Assembly (NCBI GenBank): GCA_030252795.1
Contig: CP127080.1
Coordinates: 264,536-328,535, forward strand
Origin: Porticoccaceae bacterium LTM1
GTDB taxonomy: Bacteria; Pseudomonadota; Gammaproteobacteria; Pseudomonadales; Porticoccaceae
Length of the DNA: 64,000 nucleotides
Direction of reading: 5' to 3'
This document shows positions 20,443 to 30,085 of the stretch, in pieces. Both the position numbers and the translations under genes were made by a program. The notes beneath the pieces are model-generated. The model ran no database searches. It was not told the DNA's origin and was given only the letters and a program-made list of their open reading frames with translations. Numbering within the stretch: the first letter of the stretch is position 1; every line of letters begins with the position of its first letter.

Positions 20443-21558
20443 TTATCCAGCTCCCTCTTCTGCTGCCATGTAGATGGCTTTGACTTGTAGGTTAGTCAGG
20501 GCGGATATTTCCTGAAAGTCATCACCAATCAGGTTCAAATGCCCCATCTTTCGTCCCGGCCTCAGAGTTTTCTGGTAGTCATAACAGCTCATCCCAGAGG
20601 CTGCCAGTGTTACCTGTTGAGGGGAGACGCCCAGCAAATTGACCATTGCACAGGGTTTGTGCTGGCTGGTCGCTCCCAGTGGCAAGCCGGTGATGGCGCG
20701 TAGATGGTTCTCAAACTGACTGGTGGCGCAGCCATCCATAGTCCAGTGACCACTGTTGTGAACCCGTGGAGCCAGTTCGTTGACCAGCAATCCGGTGTCG
20801 GTAACGAAACACTCTACGGTCAGTACGCCAACGTAATTGCTCTGGGTCATTATTCGCTCTATCAGCTGATGTGCTTGTTGATGAACTGAGTCGGGACAAC
20901 TGGCTGGAGCGATAGAGGTGAGTAATACGCCATTGCTGTGTTGGTTTTCGGTTACCGGGTAACTGAGAAATTCCCCGTTGGAATTGCGTACCCCGATTAC
21001 TGACACCTCTTTGTGAAAGCTCACCTCTCCCTCAACAATCGACTCCTGCTGCAGAATTGCCTCAGTGTGTTGATGGAGATCATCAGCACTTTTTAGTCGC
21101 CACTGATTCAGTCCGTCGTATCCCTCTTCACAGCTTTTCACAAACACCGGATAACCCAGTTCTGTTACTGCATTGATCAGTGAGTCGACAGAGTTGCACA
21201 GCGCGTGATTAGCGGTGTCTATGCCCATACTATTGAGCCACTGTTTTTCCAGATAACGGTGCTGGGTAAGGCGAATAACTTCTGGGTCCGGATAGACCGG
21301 ACAGAAGGCCTTGAGCTGTTTCAGCAGGGCGATATCCACGGACTCTTTTTCCACGGTGATCACGGACGGTTTGCCCAGCGCGTGGTAAAGTTGCTTGGGG
21401 TCATGATTGTCATTCAGCGTGACGATGTTCCCATAACCCTCAACCGGCCGGCTGTCTTCACCAGCGCAGCGTAGAAAGCTGCAGCTGATGCCAAGTTTTT
21501 TGCCGGCCTGAGCCATCATTCTTGCCAGCTGACCGGTTCCAACAATCGCTATGTTCAT
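20443..21558 (-). CDS. purK: N5-carboxyaminoimidazole ribonucleotide synthase
   Basis: 371 aa ATP-grasp enzyme that joins bicarbonate to AIR using ATP in purine synthesis. The N-terminal fold [15 protein letters not shown] and ATP-grasp blocks ([39 protein letters not shown]) are clear. It overlaps purE by 4 nt (ATGA), so PurE and PurK are co-translated, and it is the last gene of the sbtA-purE-purK run. Confidence 0.96.
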   Translation of the reverse strand: MNIAIVGTGQLARMMAQAGKKLGISCSFLRCAGEDSRPVEGYGNIVTLNDNHDPKQLYHALGKPSVITVEKESVDIALLKQLKAFCPVYPDPEVIRLTQHRYLEKQWLNSMGIDTANHALCNSVDSLINAVTELGYPVFVKSCEEGYDGLNQWRLKSADDLHQHTEAILQQESIVEGEVSFHKEVSVIGVRNSNGEFLSYPVTENQHSNGVLLTSIAPASCPDSVHQQAHQLIERIMTQSNYVGVLTVECFVTDTGLLVNELAPRVHNSGHWTMDGCATSQFENHLRAITGLPLGATSQHKPCAMVNLLGVSPQQVTLAASGMSCYDYQKTLRPGRKMGHLNLIGDDFQEISALTNLQVKAIYMAAEEGAG

Positions 21559-22040
21559 TCTTCGATCTCGAAGAGAACGGCTTCGGTTTGGGCGGCGCGC
21601 CAGGCTTTCAGGCGCTCACGCAGAGCCTCGTCTTTCAGCGCAAGCATCTGGGCAGCCATCAATCCTGCGTTAAAGGCTCCCGATTCACCAATGGACATGG
21701 TGGCGGTGGAGACTCCTTTCGGCATTTGTACAATGGAAAGCAGGCTGTCCATGCCGTTGAGGTGACGGCTTGCCACCGGCACGCCGATGACCGGCAGCCA
21801 GGTTTCCGCAGACAGCATACCTGGCAGGTGAGCAGCACCGCCGGCACCAGCGATGATTACTTCAACACCATTGCCCTCGGCGCTGTGGGCAAATTCGACC
21901 AATCGTGACGGAGTACGGTGTGCGGAGACCACACCAGCTTTCCATGGAACCCCCAGGGCTTCGAGAACTTCAGTGGCTTTTTGCATGGTGGGCCAGTCGG
22001 ATTTTGAGCCCATAACGACAGTAACGGTTGCGAATTGCAT
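21555..22040 (-). CDS. purE: N5-carboxyaminoimidazole ribonucleotide mutase
   Basis: 161 aa class I PurE, converting N5-CAIR to CAIR. The signature [12 protein letters not shown] and SAHRTPSRL are present, with [13 protein letters not shown] forming the substrate pocket. It starts only 13 nt after the SbtA-type permease stop, and its ribosome site (GAAGGA) lies in that gap, so it is transcribed with the permease. Confidence 0.97.
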   Translation of the reverse strand: MQFATVTVVMGSKSDWPTMQKATEVLEALGVPWKAGVVSAHRTPSRLVEFAHSAEGNGVEVIIAGAGGAAHLPGMLSAETWLPVIGVPVASRHLNGMDSLLSIVQMPKGVSTATMSIGESGAFNAGLMAAQMLALKDEALRERLKAWRAAQTEAVLFEIEE

Positions 22041-22053
22041 GGTGATAATTCCT

Positions 22054-22983
22054 TCAGGTCAATTGGTGTGCGATGGCCAGGTAGGCGGGAATACCGACCA
22101 GCACGTTAAAGGGGAAAGTGATGGCCAGTGAGCCGGATAGGGGCAGGCTGAGGTTGGCTTCTGGCAGGGCGACGGACATGGCTGCAGGTACCGCGATGTA
22201 AGATGCGCTTGCCCCCAGGGTGGCTAGAAGGGTGATGCCGCCAGCCGAGAAGTCCAGCCCCCAGGCGATTAATCCGCCCAGTACTGCACCAGCCAGTGGC
22301 ATGGCAATGGCAAAGCTGGTCAGGAATAAGCCTTGCTGTCGCAGGGTGCCGATTTGTCCAGCGGCTACACGCCCCATTTGCAACAGGAACAGTGCCAGAA
22401 CACCGTGAAACATTCCGGAGAAGAACGGCATAATGTTGTCGGTTCGCGAGCCTCCCCACCAGCCGATTAACAGGCCTCCAACCAGCAGCACTACACCTTG
22501 GTTCAGGAAGAGCTCATGGCAGAGTTGCTTGCGGTTATCGACCTTGCTATGGCGCTTTGCCAGCCAGATACCTACCGCGATAGCGGGAATCTCCAGTGAA
22601 ACCACAAATAGTGGGAAGTAGGGCTCGTAGAAGGTGCCCTGCGCTTCCAGTACAGACACAGCCACAGCAAAGGTGGCGACACTGACCGAGCCGTAATGGG
22701 CGGCAGTGGAGGCGGCGTCATTGCGTGACCAGCCCCCGACTTTTTTCAGCACAGGGTAGGCGATAAAGGGAATTGCGACACCAAGGCAGATCACCAGCAG
22801 GGTTTGAGGAATCAGGTTCAGGCTGGCGTATTTATCCAGAGCCACTCCGCCTTTCAGGCCTATGGCCAGCAGCAGGAACAGGGTCAGTGTCTGGTAGAGC
22901 CCTTTGGGAAAGTCGATCTTGCTATTGACCAGCGTCGACAGCATGCCAAGAACAAAAAAGGCAACGACTACATCTATCTGCAT
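22054..22983 (-). CDS. sbtA: SbtA-family sodium-dependent bicarbonate permease
   Basis: 309 aa integral membrane protein with about ten hydrophobic segments in two halves. It carries SbtA-like blocks: IGLKGGVAL in the first half, [28 protein letters not shown], and [19 protein letters not shown] in the second. Cyanobacterial SbtA imports bicarbonate with sodium. This is shorter than the cyanobacterial form because the central loop is small. It is followed 13 nt later by purE and preceded by a 71-aa membrane protein, with a LysR regulator divergent. Transport of bicarbonate is inferred from family; heterotroph homologues are largely untested as far as I know. Confidence 0.85.
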   Translation of the reverse strand: MQIDVVVAFFVLGMLSTLVNSKIDFPKGLYQTLTLFLLLAIGLKGGVALDKYASLNLIPQTLLVICLGVAIPFIAYPVLKKVGGWSRNDAASTAAHYGSVSVATFAVAVSVLEAQGTFYEPYFPLFVVSLEIPAIAVGIWLAKRHSKVDNRKQLCHELFLNQGVVLLVGGLLIGWWGGSRTDNIMPFFSGMFHGVLALFLLQMGRVAAGQIGTLRQQGLFLTSFAIAMPLAGAVLGGLIAWGLDFSAGGITLLATLGASASYIAVPAAMSVALPEANLSLPLSGSLAITFPFNVLVGIPAYLAIAHQLT

Positions 22984-22989
22984 CGCCGC

Positions 22990-23205
22990 TTACCTCTTGT
23001 CCGGTTGTGAAAGCGTAGAAGGAATGGCCTTGAGCTGACTGAATGGCAACCGCTGCATCGCCAGGGTCAGGCCGTTGGCTATCAGCAGTGCGGCACCGAT
23101 GATGGTCAGCGACCAGCTAATAATCTGCTGGCTGGCAAGCAAGGCTGCCAGGCAAGTAATTACAGCGCCTGTGGCGATTCCAAAGATCAGTTGTCGGGCA
23201 TTCAT
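22990..23205 (-). CDS. Small two-helix membrane protein upstream of sbtA
   Basis: 71 aa with two hydrophobic stretches (about 5-25 and 29-48) and a basic tail. I do not recognise a family. It is likely real because a good ribosome site (AGGGAG, 7 nt before the ATG) precedes it, it ends 6 nt before the sbtA start on the same strand, and it begins the run after the regulatory gap shared with the LysR gene. It may be an accessory subunit of the permease; cyanobacterial SbtB is a soluble PII-like protein and is not related. Confidence 0.65.
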   Translation of the reverse strand: MNARQLIFGIATGAVITCLAALLASQQIISWSLTIIGAALLIANGLTLAMQRLPFSQLKAIPSTLSQPDKR

Positions 23206-23270
23206 GTGCGGCTCCCTGGTGCAGTTGATTTCAGGCGCGCATGATGCAGATGTTGATTCATAATTAAAAA

Positions 23271-23307
23271 TAGATAATATCTAGTGTTAAAATAGACGAT
23301 TATCTAT
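23271..23307. promoter_or_regulatory. Two LysR-type palindromes in the lysR/sbtA divergent gap
   Basis: TAGATAATATCTA (23271-23283) is a perfect T-N11-A palindrome, and ATAGACGATTATCTAT (23292-23307) is a second, looser one sharing the TAGA/TCTA ends. They lie just before the LysR start and 66 nt from the divergent gene, as expected for an autoregulating LysR protein. Confidence 0.55.
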
Positions 23308-23312
23308 ACATT

Positions 23313-24242
23313 ATGACTTCCAGACTTCACGCTCATATTGGAACCTTACGCCAACTGGAGATCCTGCTGGCCGTGGTCAGAGAGGGCAGTGTTACCGGCG
23401 CTGCCAAGGCGCTGCACCTGACCCAGCCCACTGTTTCCATGCAGTTGAAAAAATTGAGTGAGGCGATCGGAATGCCACTCTTTGACCAGATTGGTCGAAG
23501 AATTCAGTTAACCGATGCTGGACGTGCTGCAGTGGAGAGTGCTCGTGAGGTGCTACTCAGTATTGAGCAGCTGGATATGAAGCTGGCGCAAATGCGAGGG
23601 TTGACCACAGGTACTCTGCGGCTGGCTGTGGTCACTACTGCCAAGTACTTTATCCCCCATTTGCTGGGTGATTTCTGCAAGCTCTACCCGGGTATAGATG
23701 TCGATTTGAAAGTGGATAACCGCCAGCAGATTGTGAAGCGATTACAGTCGGGTGAAGACGATTTCTGTGTGTTCAGTCATCCACCCCAGAATGATGAGTA
23801 CAACTTGATCGAATTTTTGCCCAACCGGCTGGTGGCCATCGCCTCGGAAGATCACCCAATGAGTGGTCGCAGCAAAATCAGCCTGGAAGAGTTTTGCAAT
23901 GAGCCATACATCATGCGGGAGAGTGGCTCGGGAACGCGATTTGCCATTGAGCAGCACATGGCAAAGCATAATTGCGAACTGAATGTGCGGATGACCATTC
24001 AGAGCAATGAGGCGATCAAGCACATGGTTATGGCAGGCATGGGGGTGTCGATTCTCTCTGAGCACACACTCACTTTCGGCGGCAGTGCCGGCCTGTCAGT
24101 TCTGAAGGTGGATAAACTGCCAATTCATACCAACTGGTATATGGCCAACATGAAAACCCGCCATGAGTCTCCAGTGGCAAGGGCTCTGCTGGATTACGTT
24201 ATGCAAAACCAAGAGTCACTGTTGCTGGAAGGATTGGATTAG
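23313..24242 (+). CDS. LysR-family regulator, CbbR/CmpR-like
   Basis: 309 aa. An N-terminal winged helix-turn-helix (about 8-65: TLRQLEILLAVVREGSVTGA, then LHLTQPTVSMQLKKL) is followed by a periplasmic-binding-like effector domain. The opening LHAHIGTLRQLEILL resembles the CbbR/CmpR group that controls carbon fixation and bicarbonate uptake genes. It is divergent from the SbtA-type permease operon, with palindromes between, so it probably controls that operon. The effector is unknown. Confidence 0.88.
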   Translation: MTSRLHAHIGTLRQLEILLAVVREGSVTGAAKALHLTQPTVSMQLKKLSEAIGMPLFDQIGRRIQLTDAGRAAVESAREVLLSIEQLDMKLAQMRGLTTGTLRLAVVTTAKYFIPHLLGDFCKLYPGIDVDLKVDNRQQIVKRLQSGEDDFCVFSHPPQNDEYNLIEFLPNRLVAIASEDHPMSGRSKISLEEFCNEPYIMRESGSGTRFAIEQHMAKHNCELNVRMTIQSNEAIKHMVMAGMGVSILSEHTLTFGGSAGLSVLKVDKLPIHTNWYMANMKTRHESPVARALLDYVMQNQESLLLEGLD

Positions 24243-24264
24243 GGTGGGACTGTAATGACCAGCT

Positions 24265-25767
24265 TTATTGCTGCTTGCGCGAAACTGCAATGACCGCCAC
24301 CAGGGACATAACAGCAATCAGCAGGATCGGCCAGCTGCCTAATGTTCCAAATGGCGTGGTGCCTGCTCTTGGGGTTACCTTTCCACTTAACATTCCGCTG
24401 GTAAATTGCGGCAAGGTGTCGGTGAGGTTTCCACGGTGGTCCACCAGCGCGGTAATACCATCGTTGGTGGCGCGAATCAGCGGTTTGCCATTTTCCAGTG
24501 CCCTCATTTGCGCCATGCTCAGGTGTTGCAGGGGGCCGAGTGAATCGCCAAACCAGGTATCGTTACTTACGGTAAGCAGCAGTTCAGCCTCTTTGCCAAC
24601 CTGGCGAACCAGCTCGGGATAGGCAATTTCGTAGCAGATAGCGGTGCCAACCGGATGGCCCTGGGCGATCAAAAGCGGTTGATCAGGTGACCCCGATGCA
24701 AACTCCGACATCGGCAGATTGAAAAAGTCGATCAGGCCACGCAGCAGGGAATCCATGGGCAGATATTCACCAAACGGTACCAGGTGTTGTTTGCGATATT
24801 CGCCGCTCGCCTCGCCGAGGGTTGTAACCGTGTTGTAGTAGCGATCAGTAGTAAAGTCGAAACTGGGCAAGCCAATGATCATGCCAGCACCACGATGGCG
24901 AGCATTGGCATCCAACTGCGCCAGCAGTGGTTCCAGCCGGTGTTTGAGCTGCGGTATGGCCGCTTCCGGCCAGATGATCAGGTCGTTGCCCCACAGCACC
25001 TCATTGTATTCGAGGTTATCGCTGATGATTTTGTTCAGGTGAGCCGTATCCCAGCGCTGCTGCTGGGCAATATTGGGCTGCAGCAGTCCTACACTGATGG
25101 AATGTTCACTGGGCTGGGTCCAGTTGACCTGGTTGAGCCCAAACCCTCCCAGCCAGAACATAATTGTGACAGCGATGGCGACGGGGTAAAGACGGCTTCC
25201 TTTGGCTGCTTTACGCAGAGCTATCGCAGCCCCGCAAAACGCGATAATCCAGCTGATTCCCCACACGCCAGTTACCGGCGCCCAGCCAGCGAGCCAAGTT
25301 TCGAGATGGCCGTAGCCAAGAAATACCCAGGGAAAGCCGGTCAGTATCCAGCTCATGCCCCACTCCGACAGCACCCATACGGCGGGAAAGCCCAGCAGGC
25401 GAGCCAGATTGCTTTGTTGGCAGAAGCGTCCGTAAAGCCAGAATGGCAGGGCAAAAATTACTGCCAGTGCAGAGACAAAAATACCGGTGAGCAGCAGCGC
25501 CAGTGGCACGGATGCGTTACCGTAAACGTGGATACTGACATAAACCCAGGACGCGCCCACCGCAAACATCGCAAAGCCGAACAAAGCACTGAGCCAATAG
25601 GCCTGTTTTCCGTTGCTGCGTTGCAGTAGCAGTGCCAGCAGGGTGCAGCTGGCAATACCGACCGGCCAGTAAAACCAGGGAGCGAGGGAGAGTGGCAATG
25701 CCGCTCCGGCAATCAGGGCCAGAGCGGGGCGAAGCAATTTATTCGCCCAAGCGGGAGCGGCGTTCAT
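24265..25767 (-). CDS. lnt: Apolipoprotein N-acyltransferase
   Basis: 500 aa inner-membrane enzyme adding the third acyl chain to lipoproteins. N-terminal membrane helices are followed by a nitrilase-like domain with the catalytic Glu (IIWPEAAIP), Lys (YRKQHLVPFGEYLP) and Cys (GTAICYEIAYPE). I chose the ATG at 25767, which has a CGGAA site and aligns with the usual N-terminus; a GTG at 25800 would add 11 residues. It follows corC directly, the conserved phoH-ybeY-corC-lnt order. Confidence 0.95.
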   Translation of the reverse strand: MNAAPAWANKLLRPALALIAGAALPLSLAPWFYWPVGIASCTLLALLLQRSNGKQAYWLSALFGFAMFAVGASWVYVSIHVYGNASVPLALLLTGIFVSALAVIFALPFWLYGRFCQQSNLARLLGFPAVWVLSEWGMSWILTGFPWVFLGYGHLETWLAGWAPVTGVWGISWIIAFCGAAIALRKAAKGSRLYPVAIAVTIMFWLGGFGLNQVNWTQPSEHSISVGLLQPNIAQQQRWDTAHLNKIISDNLEYNEVLWGNDLIIWPEAAIPQLKHRLEPLLAQLDANARHRGAGMIIGLPSFDFTTDRYYNTVTTLGEASGEYRKQHLVPFGEYLPMDSLLRGLIDFFNLPMSEFASGSPDQPLLIAQGHPVGTAICYEIAYPELVRQVGKEAELLLTVSNDTWFGDSLGPLQHLSMAQMRALENGKPLIRATNDGITALVDHRGNLTDTLPQFTSGMLSGKVTPRAGTTPFGTLGSWPILLIAVMSLVAVIAVSRKQQ

Positions 25768-25801
25768 GGCAGTTCCGTTGGTTATTTTTGTTAGTTGCAC
25801 A

Positions 25802-26656
25802 CTAGTGCGCTGGGTTCATCTTCAATTCCAGCAGATGAATTTTACGGTTGTCACCTTTCAGTACACGGAAATTAAAGCCGTTTACATCTACTGATTCACC
25901 TTCTTGAGGGAGGCGGCCAAAGGCCTGCATAACAATACCGCCAATGGTGTCGAACTCTTCATCGTTCATTTCAACTTCAAAGTGTTCGTTAAATTCTTCA
26001 ATGGGGGTGAGTGCTTCGACCAGGAAAGAGCCATCCTCCTGGACACGAATCTGGTCGATCTCTTCTTCGTCGGTTTCGTCTTCAATGTCGCCGACAATCT
26101 CTTCGAGAATATCTTCGATGGTAATGAGCCCGGATACGCTACCGTACTCATCTACCACCACTGCCATGTGGTAACGCAATTCCCGGAACTCCTTGAGCAG
26201 CACATTAATGCGCTTGCTCTCTGGAATAATTGCGGGAGCACGCATCATGTCATCCATGTTGAAGTCGCAGGAATCCTTGAGCAATAGCTTCAACAGTTCC
26301 TTGGCAAGCAAAATGCCACGTACATCATCAAAGGAATCGCCAATCACCGGAAAGCGGGAGTGACCGGACTCAATCACGGCGGGCAGGAACTCTTCCGGCT
26401 TCTGGTTGTGGCTGACCACCACCATTTGCGAGCGTGGCACCATCAGGTCGCGCGCCTGCAACTCGGATACTTCCAGCGCACCCTCAATGATCTCGAGGGC
26501 TTCTTCATCAATGATTTTATTGTTGTGCGCCTCCTGCAAAACCTCAAGCAGGTCTTCACGGGTTTCCGGGTCGGATGAAAAGGCGTTTGTCAGCTTGTCA
26601 AACCAGGACTTACTCTGCTGAGGATCCTGGTCGTTATTGCCGTTGTCTTCGCTCAT
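25802..26656 (-). CDS. corC: HlyC/CorC-family CBS-domain protein
   Basis: 284 aa cytosolic protein with paired CBS domains (LMVPRSQMVVV; MAVVVDEYGSVSGLITIED) and a C-terminal CorC_HlyC domain (EEFDTIGGIVMQAFGRLPQE). Associated with magnesium/cobalt efflux. The ATG overlaps the ybeY stop by 4 nt, and lnt follows, so it is mid-operon. Confidence 0.95.
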   Translation of the reverse strand: MSEDNGNNDQDPQQSKSWFDKLTNAFSSDPETREDLLEVLQEAHNNKIIDEEALEIIEGALEVSELQARDLMVPRSQMVVVSHNQKPEEFLPAVIESGHSRFPVIGDSFDDVRGILLAKELLKLLLKDSCDFNMDDMMRAPAIIPESKRINVLLKEFRELRYHMAVVVDEYGSVSGLITIEDILEEIVGDIEDETDEEEIDQIRVQEDGSFLVEALTPIEEFNEHFEVEMNDEEFDTIGGIVMQAFGRLPQEGESVDVNGFNFRVLKGDNRKIHLLELKMNPAH

Positions 26657-27165
26657 GGCGTTTCTGGTGTTCCTTCGAATGGATAGAAATCGGGTTCGTC
26701 ATAGGGCGGGGGAAAACCGAGACTGGTCAGGATGGTTGTTTCCAGCTCTTCCATCTCCTCCGCTTCACTGTCATCAATGTGGTCGTAATCCAGCAGGTGC
26801 AGAGTACCGTGCACCAGCATATGAGCCCAGTGGGCGTGGAGGCTTTTTCCCTGTTCTGCGGCTTCGCGCTCCACAACCTGTGCGCAGATTACCAAATCCC
26901 CGAGCAGTGGCAAACCCAGATCAGGTGGCAGCTCGGACGGGAATGACAGAACATTGGTCGGATTGTTCTTCTGTCGGTAGCGATGATTGAGATTCTGACT
27001 TTCAAATTCATCCACCACTCGCACCGAGAGATCAACATCGCAGCGCTGCAAATCCTCGGGCAAGTGCTGCAGTGCTGCGCTTACCCATCGGTGAATGTGA
27101 TCTTCATCCGGAACAGTGGTGCCGGAGACATTTTCAAAGTCGATGCTCAGTTCCACGGGGGTCAC
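26653..27165 (-). CDS. ybeY: Endoribonuclease YbeY
   Basis: 170 aa metal-dependent RNase acting in 16S rRNA 3' maturation and ribosome quality control. The zinc motif HGTLHLLDYDH gives the three histidines. It starts with GTG at 27165, 3 nt after the PhoH-like gene stop, with AGGTAACAG before it. Co-translated with corC by a 4-nt overlap. Confidence 0.96.
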   Translation of the reverse strand: MTPVELSIDFENVSGTTVPDEDHIHRWVSAALQHLPEDLQRCDVDLSVRVVDEFESQNLNHRYRQKNNPTNVLSFPSELPPDLGLPLLGDLVICAQVVEREAAEQGKSLHAHWAHMLVHGTLHLLDYDHIDDSEAEEMEELETTILTSLGFPPPYDEPDFYPFEGTPETP

Positions 27166-27168
27166 CTG

Positions 27169-28206
27169 TTACCTTTTATTGACGTCGGTTTCCTGTTGTT
27201 CGTGAGCTTCATAGGCTTCAACGATACGCGCCACCATCGGGTGACGAACAACATCCTTGGGTTGGAAATAGGTAAAGTGAATGCCATCCACATCCTTGAG
27301 AACTTCACAGACGTGAACCAGCCCTGACTTGGTACCACGCGGCAGGTCGATCTGGCTGGTGTCGCCAGTGATCACTGCGGTGGAGCCAAAGCCGATACGG
27401 GTCAGGAACATCTTCATCTGTTCACGGGTGGTGTTCTGGCTTTCGTCGAGAATAATAAATGAGCCGTTGAGGGTGCGACCACGCATGTAGGCCAGCGGTG
27501 CGATTTCGATCACATTGCGCTCGATCAGCTTTTCGACGGTTTCAAAGCCGAGCATCTCGTAGAGTGCATCGTAGAGAGGGCGCAAGTAGGGGTCTACTTT
27601 TTGGGACAAATCACCAGGCAGGAAGCCAAGTTTTTCCCCGGCTTCTACTGCCGGGCGAACCAGCAAAATGCGTTCGACATCATCACGAAGCAGGGCTTCC
27701 ACAGCACAGGCTACGGCAAGATATGTTTTACCGGTACCCGCCGGGCCGATGCCAAAGGCAATGTCATGGGTCTGCACCGCTCGTACGTAGCGTTGCTGGT
27801 TGCCGCCACGCGGCTTGATGTTGGCCTTCTTGGTGCGGATCAGTGTCAGTGATTCCAGGTTGTCATCAGTGTCGGTTTCGGGAGTAGGTTTTTGGGTGGC
27901 GACCTTTTTGTGGTGTTGACTCATGCGTTTCTCAAAATCGGCTTGTTGCAGAAACAGGTGGACAGTTTCCGGGGTGAGTTCGCCGTTGCTGCCGGCCTCT
28001 TTGTAGAGGTTGCGCAACAGGCTGCCGGCAGCGCGAGCGGTTTGTTCTTCGCCGTAGAGGGCAAATACATTACCGCGGCTGCGAATTTCAATATTCAGCC
28101 GTTGTTCGATTTGGCGGAGGTTTTCGTCGAATTGACCGCAAAGAGAGGCCAGGCGTCTGGCATCATTGGGCTCCAGGGTGATTGTGTGTGCTGCTGGTGC
28201 GTTCAA
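27169..28206 (-). CDS. ybeZ: PhoH-like ATPase (YbeZ/PhoL)
   Basis: 345 aa cytosolic ATPase that works beside YbeY in RNA metabolism. Walker A is GPAGTGKT and Walker B is FIILDESQN, with the PhoH signature TGDTSQIDLPRGTKSGL. The start is a TTG at 28206, where the protein aligns with the usual N-terminus (ITLEPNDARRLASLCGQFD); no nearer ATG exists. It heads the ybeZ-ybeY-corC-lnt operon and follows miaB at a distance of 229 nt. Confidence 0.95.
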   Translation of the reverse strand: MNAPAAHTITLEPNDARRLASLCGQFDENLRQIEQRLNIEIRSRGNVFALYGEEQTARAAGSLLRNLYKEAGSNGELTPETVHLFLQQADFEKRMSQHHKKVATQKPTPETDTDDNLESLTLIRTKKANIKPRGGNQQRYVRAVQTHDIAFGIGPAGTGKTYLAVACAVEALLRDDVERILLVRPAVEAGEKLGFLPGDLSQKVDPYLRPLYDALYEMLGFETVEKLIERNVIEIAPLAYMRGRTLNGSFIILDESQNTTREQMKMFLTRIGFGSTAVITGDTSQIDLPRGTKSGLVHVCEVLKDVDGIHFTYFQPKDVVRHPMVARIVEAYEAHEQQETDVNKR

Positions 28207-28366
28207 ATTAGTTGTCTACCGCTCCTTTGCGGTGGGCTCTTTTAAAACAAGCATATAACCTTTGACCGGGTTGGGAAACACCGATTCCGCATTATTTACC
28301 GTTTTGAATATAGCGAATTTATGCCTTTGAAGCGGCGAATATAGCCAGTGGTTATTTCAATTAAAT

Positions 28367-28436
28367 GAGAGATGTGAGACGAGAGATGATGAGTGGTGCA
28401 GTGCTTTCCCGTCTCTCATCTCCCATCTTTCGTCTC
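28367..28436. repeat. Inverted element built of 7-bp repeats, after miaB
   Basis: The left arm is three near-identical heptamers (AGAGATG, TGAGACG, AGAGATG) and the right arm (28409-28436) is the inverted equivalent, four heptamers of the AGAGACG/GGAGATG type. The right arm abuts the miaB stop codon. The design matches the element at 38166-38322 although the heptamer sequence differs. A terminator role for miaB is possible. Confidence 0.6.
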
Positions 28437-29794
28437 TATTCTGAATCCACCAAAGTACCGCGCAGTGAGTTGGGCAGTGCTTCTTCAATCAGTACATCGG
28501 CAAATTTACCGATCAGGCTGTGGTCGTCGCAGCGGAAGTTCACCACACGGTTGTTTTCGGTGCGGCTCTGCAGCTGACCCGGATCTTTTTTGGATATGCC
28601 AGTAACCAGAACTCGCTCGGTATTGCCCACCATGCGTCGGCTGATTGCCTGGGCATTTTGGGTGATGCGGGATTGCAGGATTTGCAGGCGCTGTTTTTTC
28701 ACCTCTTCCGGGGTGTCGTCCTGCAGGTCGCTGGCCGGGGTGCCGGGGCGGGCGCTGTAGACAAAGCTGAAGCTGGTGTCGAAGCCGATGTCTTCAATCA
28801 GCTTCATGGTGTCGGCAAAGTCTTTTTCCGTCTCACCGGGGAAGCCGATGATAAAGTCAGATGAAATGCTGATGTCCGGGCGAATCTGGCGAAGCTTGCG
28901 GATTTTGGATTTGTACTCCAGCGCGGTGTGGCCGCGTTTCATCGCCATCAGAATACGGTCAGAACCACTCTGAACCGGCAGGTGCAGGTGGCTGACCAGC
29001 TCAGGCACTTCCGCGTAAGCGGCGATCAGGCTGTCAGAAAACTCTACCGGATGGCTGGTGGTGTAGCGAATACGATCGATACCGTCTACTTCGGCCACAT
29101 AGCTGATCAGCTCCGCCAGATCACAGATGCCGCCCTCGGGAGTGGCTCCGCGATAAGCGTTTACGTTCTGGCCCAACAGGTTGATCTCGCGCACGCCTTG
29201 GTCTGCCAGGTGAGCGACCTCGGCCAGCACATCAGCCATTGGACGGCTTACTTCCTCGCCGCGAGTGTAAGGCACCACGCAGAAAGTACAGTATTTGGAG
29301 CAGCCTTCCATAATGGATACAAAGGCTGTGGCGCCATCGGCTTCCGGTTGTGGCAATTTGTCGAACTTCTCGATTTCCGGGAAGCTTACATCAACCACCA
29401 CCACGCCATTGCCCTGCTGGCGCTCCTGCATCATTTCCGGCAGGCGGTGCAGGGTCTGCGGGCCAAATACAAGGTCTACGAAGGGTGCGCGCTTGGCGAT
29501 GGCATCGCCTTCCTGGCTTGCCACACAGCCGCCAACACCAATGATCAGATCGGGATTGGCTTCTTTAAAGGGCTTCCAGCGACCGAGCTGGTGGAATACT
29601 TTCTCCTGCGCCTTTTCACGAATGGAGCAGGTGTTGAGCAGCAGTACGTCCGCCTCGGACGGGTCGTCTGTGGGAACCATCTCATGACTTTCGCCCAGCA
29701 GGTCGCGCATACGGGCCGAGTCGTACTCGTTCATCTGGCATCCGTGCGTGACGATGTGCAGTTTCTTTACGGGCTTATCGCTGTGATTGGACAT
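28436..29794 (-). CDS. miaB: tRNA-2-methylthio-N6-dimethylallyladenosine synthase
   Basis: 452 aa radical-SAM methylthiotransferase modifying A37 of tRNAs reading UNN codons. The N-terminal UPF0004 domain starts [15 protein letters not shown], the radical-SAM cluster motif is CSKYCTFC, and a TRAM domain ends the protein (LVTGISKKD onward). I prefer the ATG at 29794; an upstream TTG at 29824 would add 10 residues. A TATAAT box lies 39 nt upstream. Confidence 0.97.
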   Translation of the reverse strand: MSNHSDKPVKKLHIVTHGCQMNEYDSARMRDLLGESHEMVPTDDPSEADVLLLNTCSIREKAQEKVFHQLGRWKPFKEANPDLIIGVGGCVASQEGDAIAKRAPFVDLVFGPQTLHRLPEMMQERQQGNGVVVVDVSFPEIEKFDKLPQPEADGATAFVSIMEGCSKYCTFCVVPYTRGEEVSRPMADVLAEVAHLADQGVREINLLGQNVNAYRGATPEGGICDLAELISYVAEVDGIDRIRYTTSHPVEFSDSLIAAYAEVPELVSHLHLPVQSGSDRILMAMKRGHTALEYKSKIRKLRQIRPDISISSDFIIGFPGETEKDFADTMKLIEDIGFDTSFSFVYSARPGTPASDLQDDTPEEVKKQRLQILQSRITQNAQAISRRMVGNTERVLVTGISKKDPGQLQSRTENNRVVNFRCDDHSLIGKFADVLIEEALPNSLRGTLVDSE

Positions 29795-29832
29795 AGTGCT
29801 GATCAAATAGTGTACAAATTGCAAGGGCGCGC

Positions 29833-29838
29833 ATTATA
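29833..29838 (-). promoter_or_regulatory. Probable miaB -10 box
   Basis: A perfect TATAAT on the minus strand inside a short GGGCGC/GCGCCC palindrome, 39 nt before the miaB ATG. The -35 is unclear. Confidence 0.4.
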
Positions 29839-29901
29839 GCGCCCAGATGGGTTAAAACCTACCCCATTGCTGGGTTTTATTGATGGAGCTGCCGTTGTTC
29901 C

Positions 29902-30085
29902 GCTCGCGACCCGGATGGAAGGGCCTTGCCCTCATATAACCCACAAATCGGGCAAAACCCTTCCATCCGGGTCGCGAGCTAGTTGGACATCAATAATTGG
30001 CACATTCCAGCCAGCAGGTGTTCAGGGCTAGTGGTGACGATTTGTGGGTATTATGAGGAGCCACTAGCCCTGAACACCTGCTGGC
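29902..30085. repeat. Pair of long perfect hairpins with complementary loops
   Basis: Hairpin A has 22-bp perfect arms (29902-29923 and 29958-29979), extended inward by TTGCCC/GGGCAA. Hairpin B has 25-bp perfect arms (30010-30034 and 30061-30085). The loop of A (29930-29950) and the loop of B (30038-30058) are reverse complements at 19 of 21 positions. The element sits between the divergent miaB and DUF1820 genes, occupying most of a 413-bp gap, and contains no open frame. It resembles no element I know by name. Confidence 0.85.
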
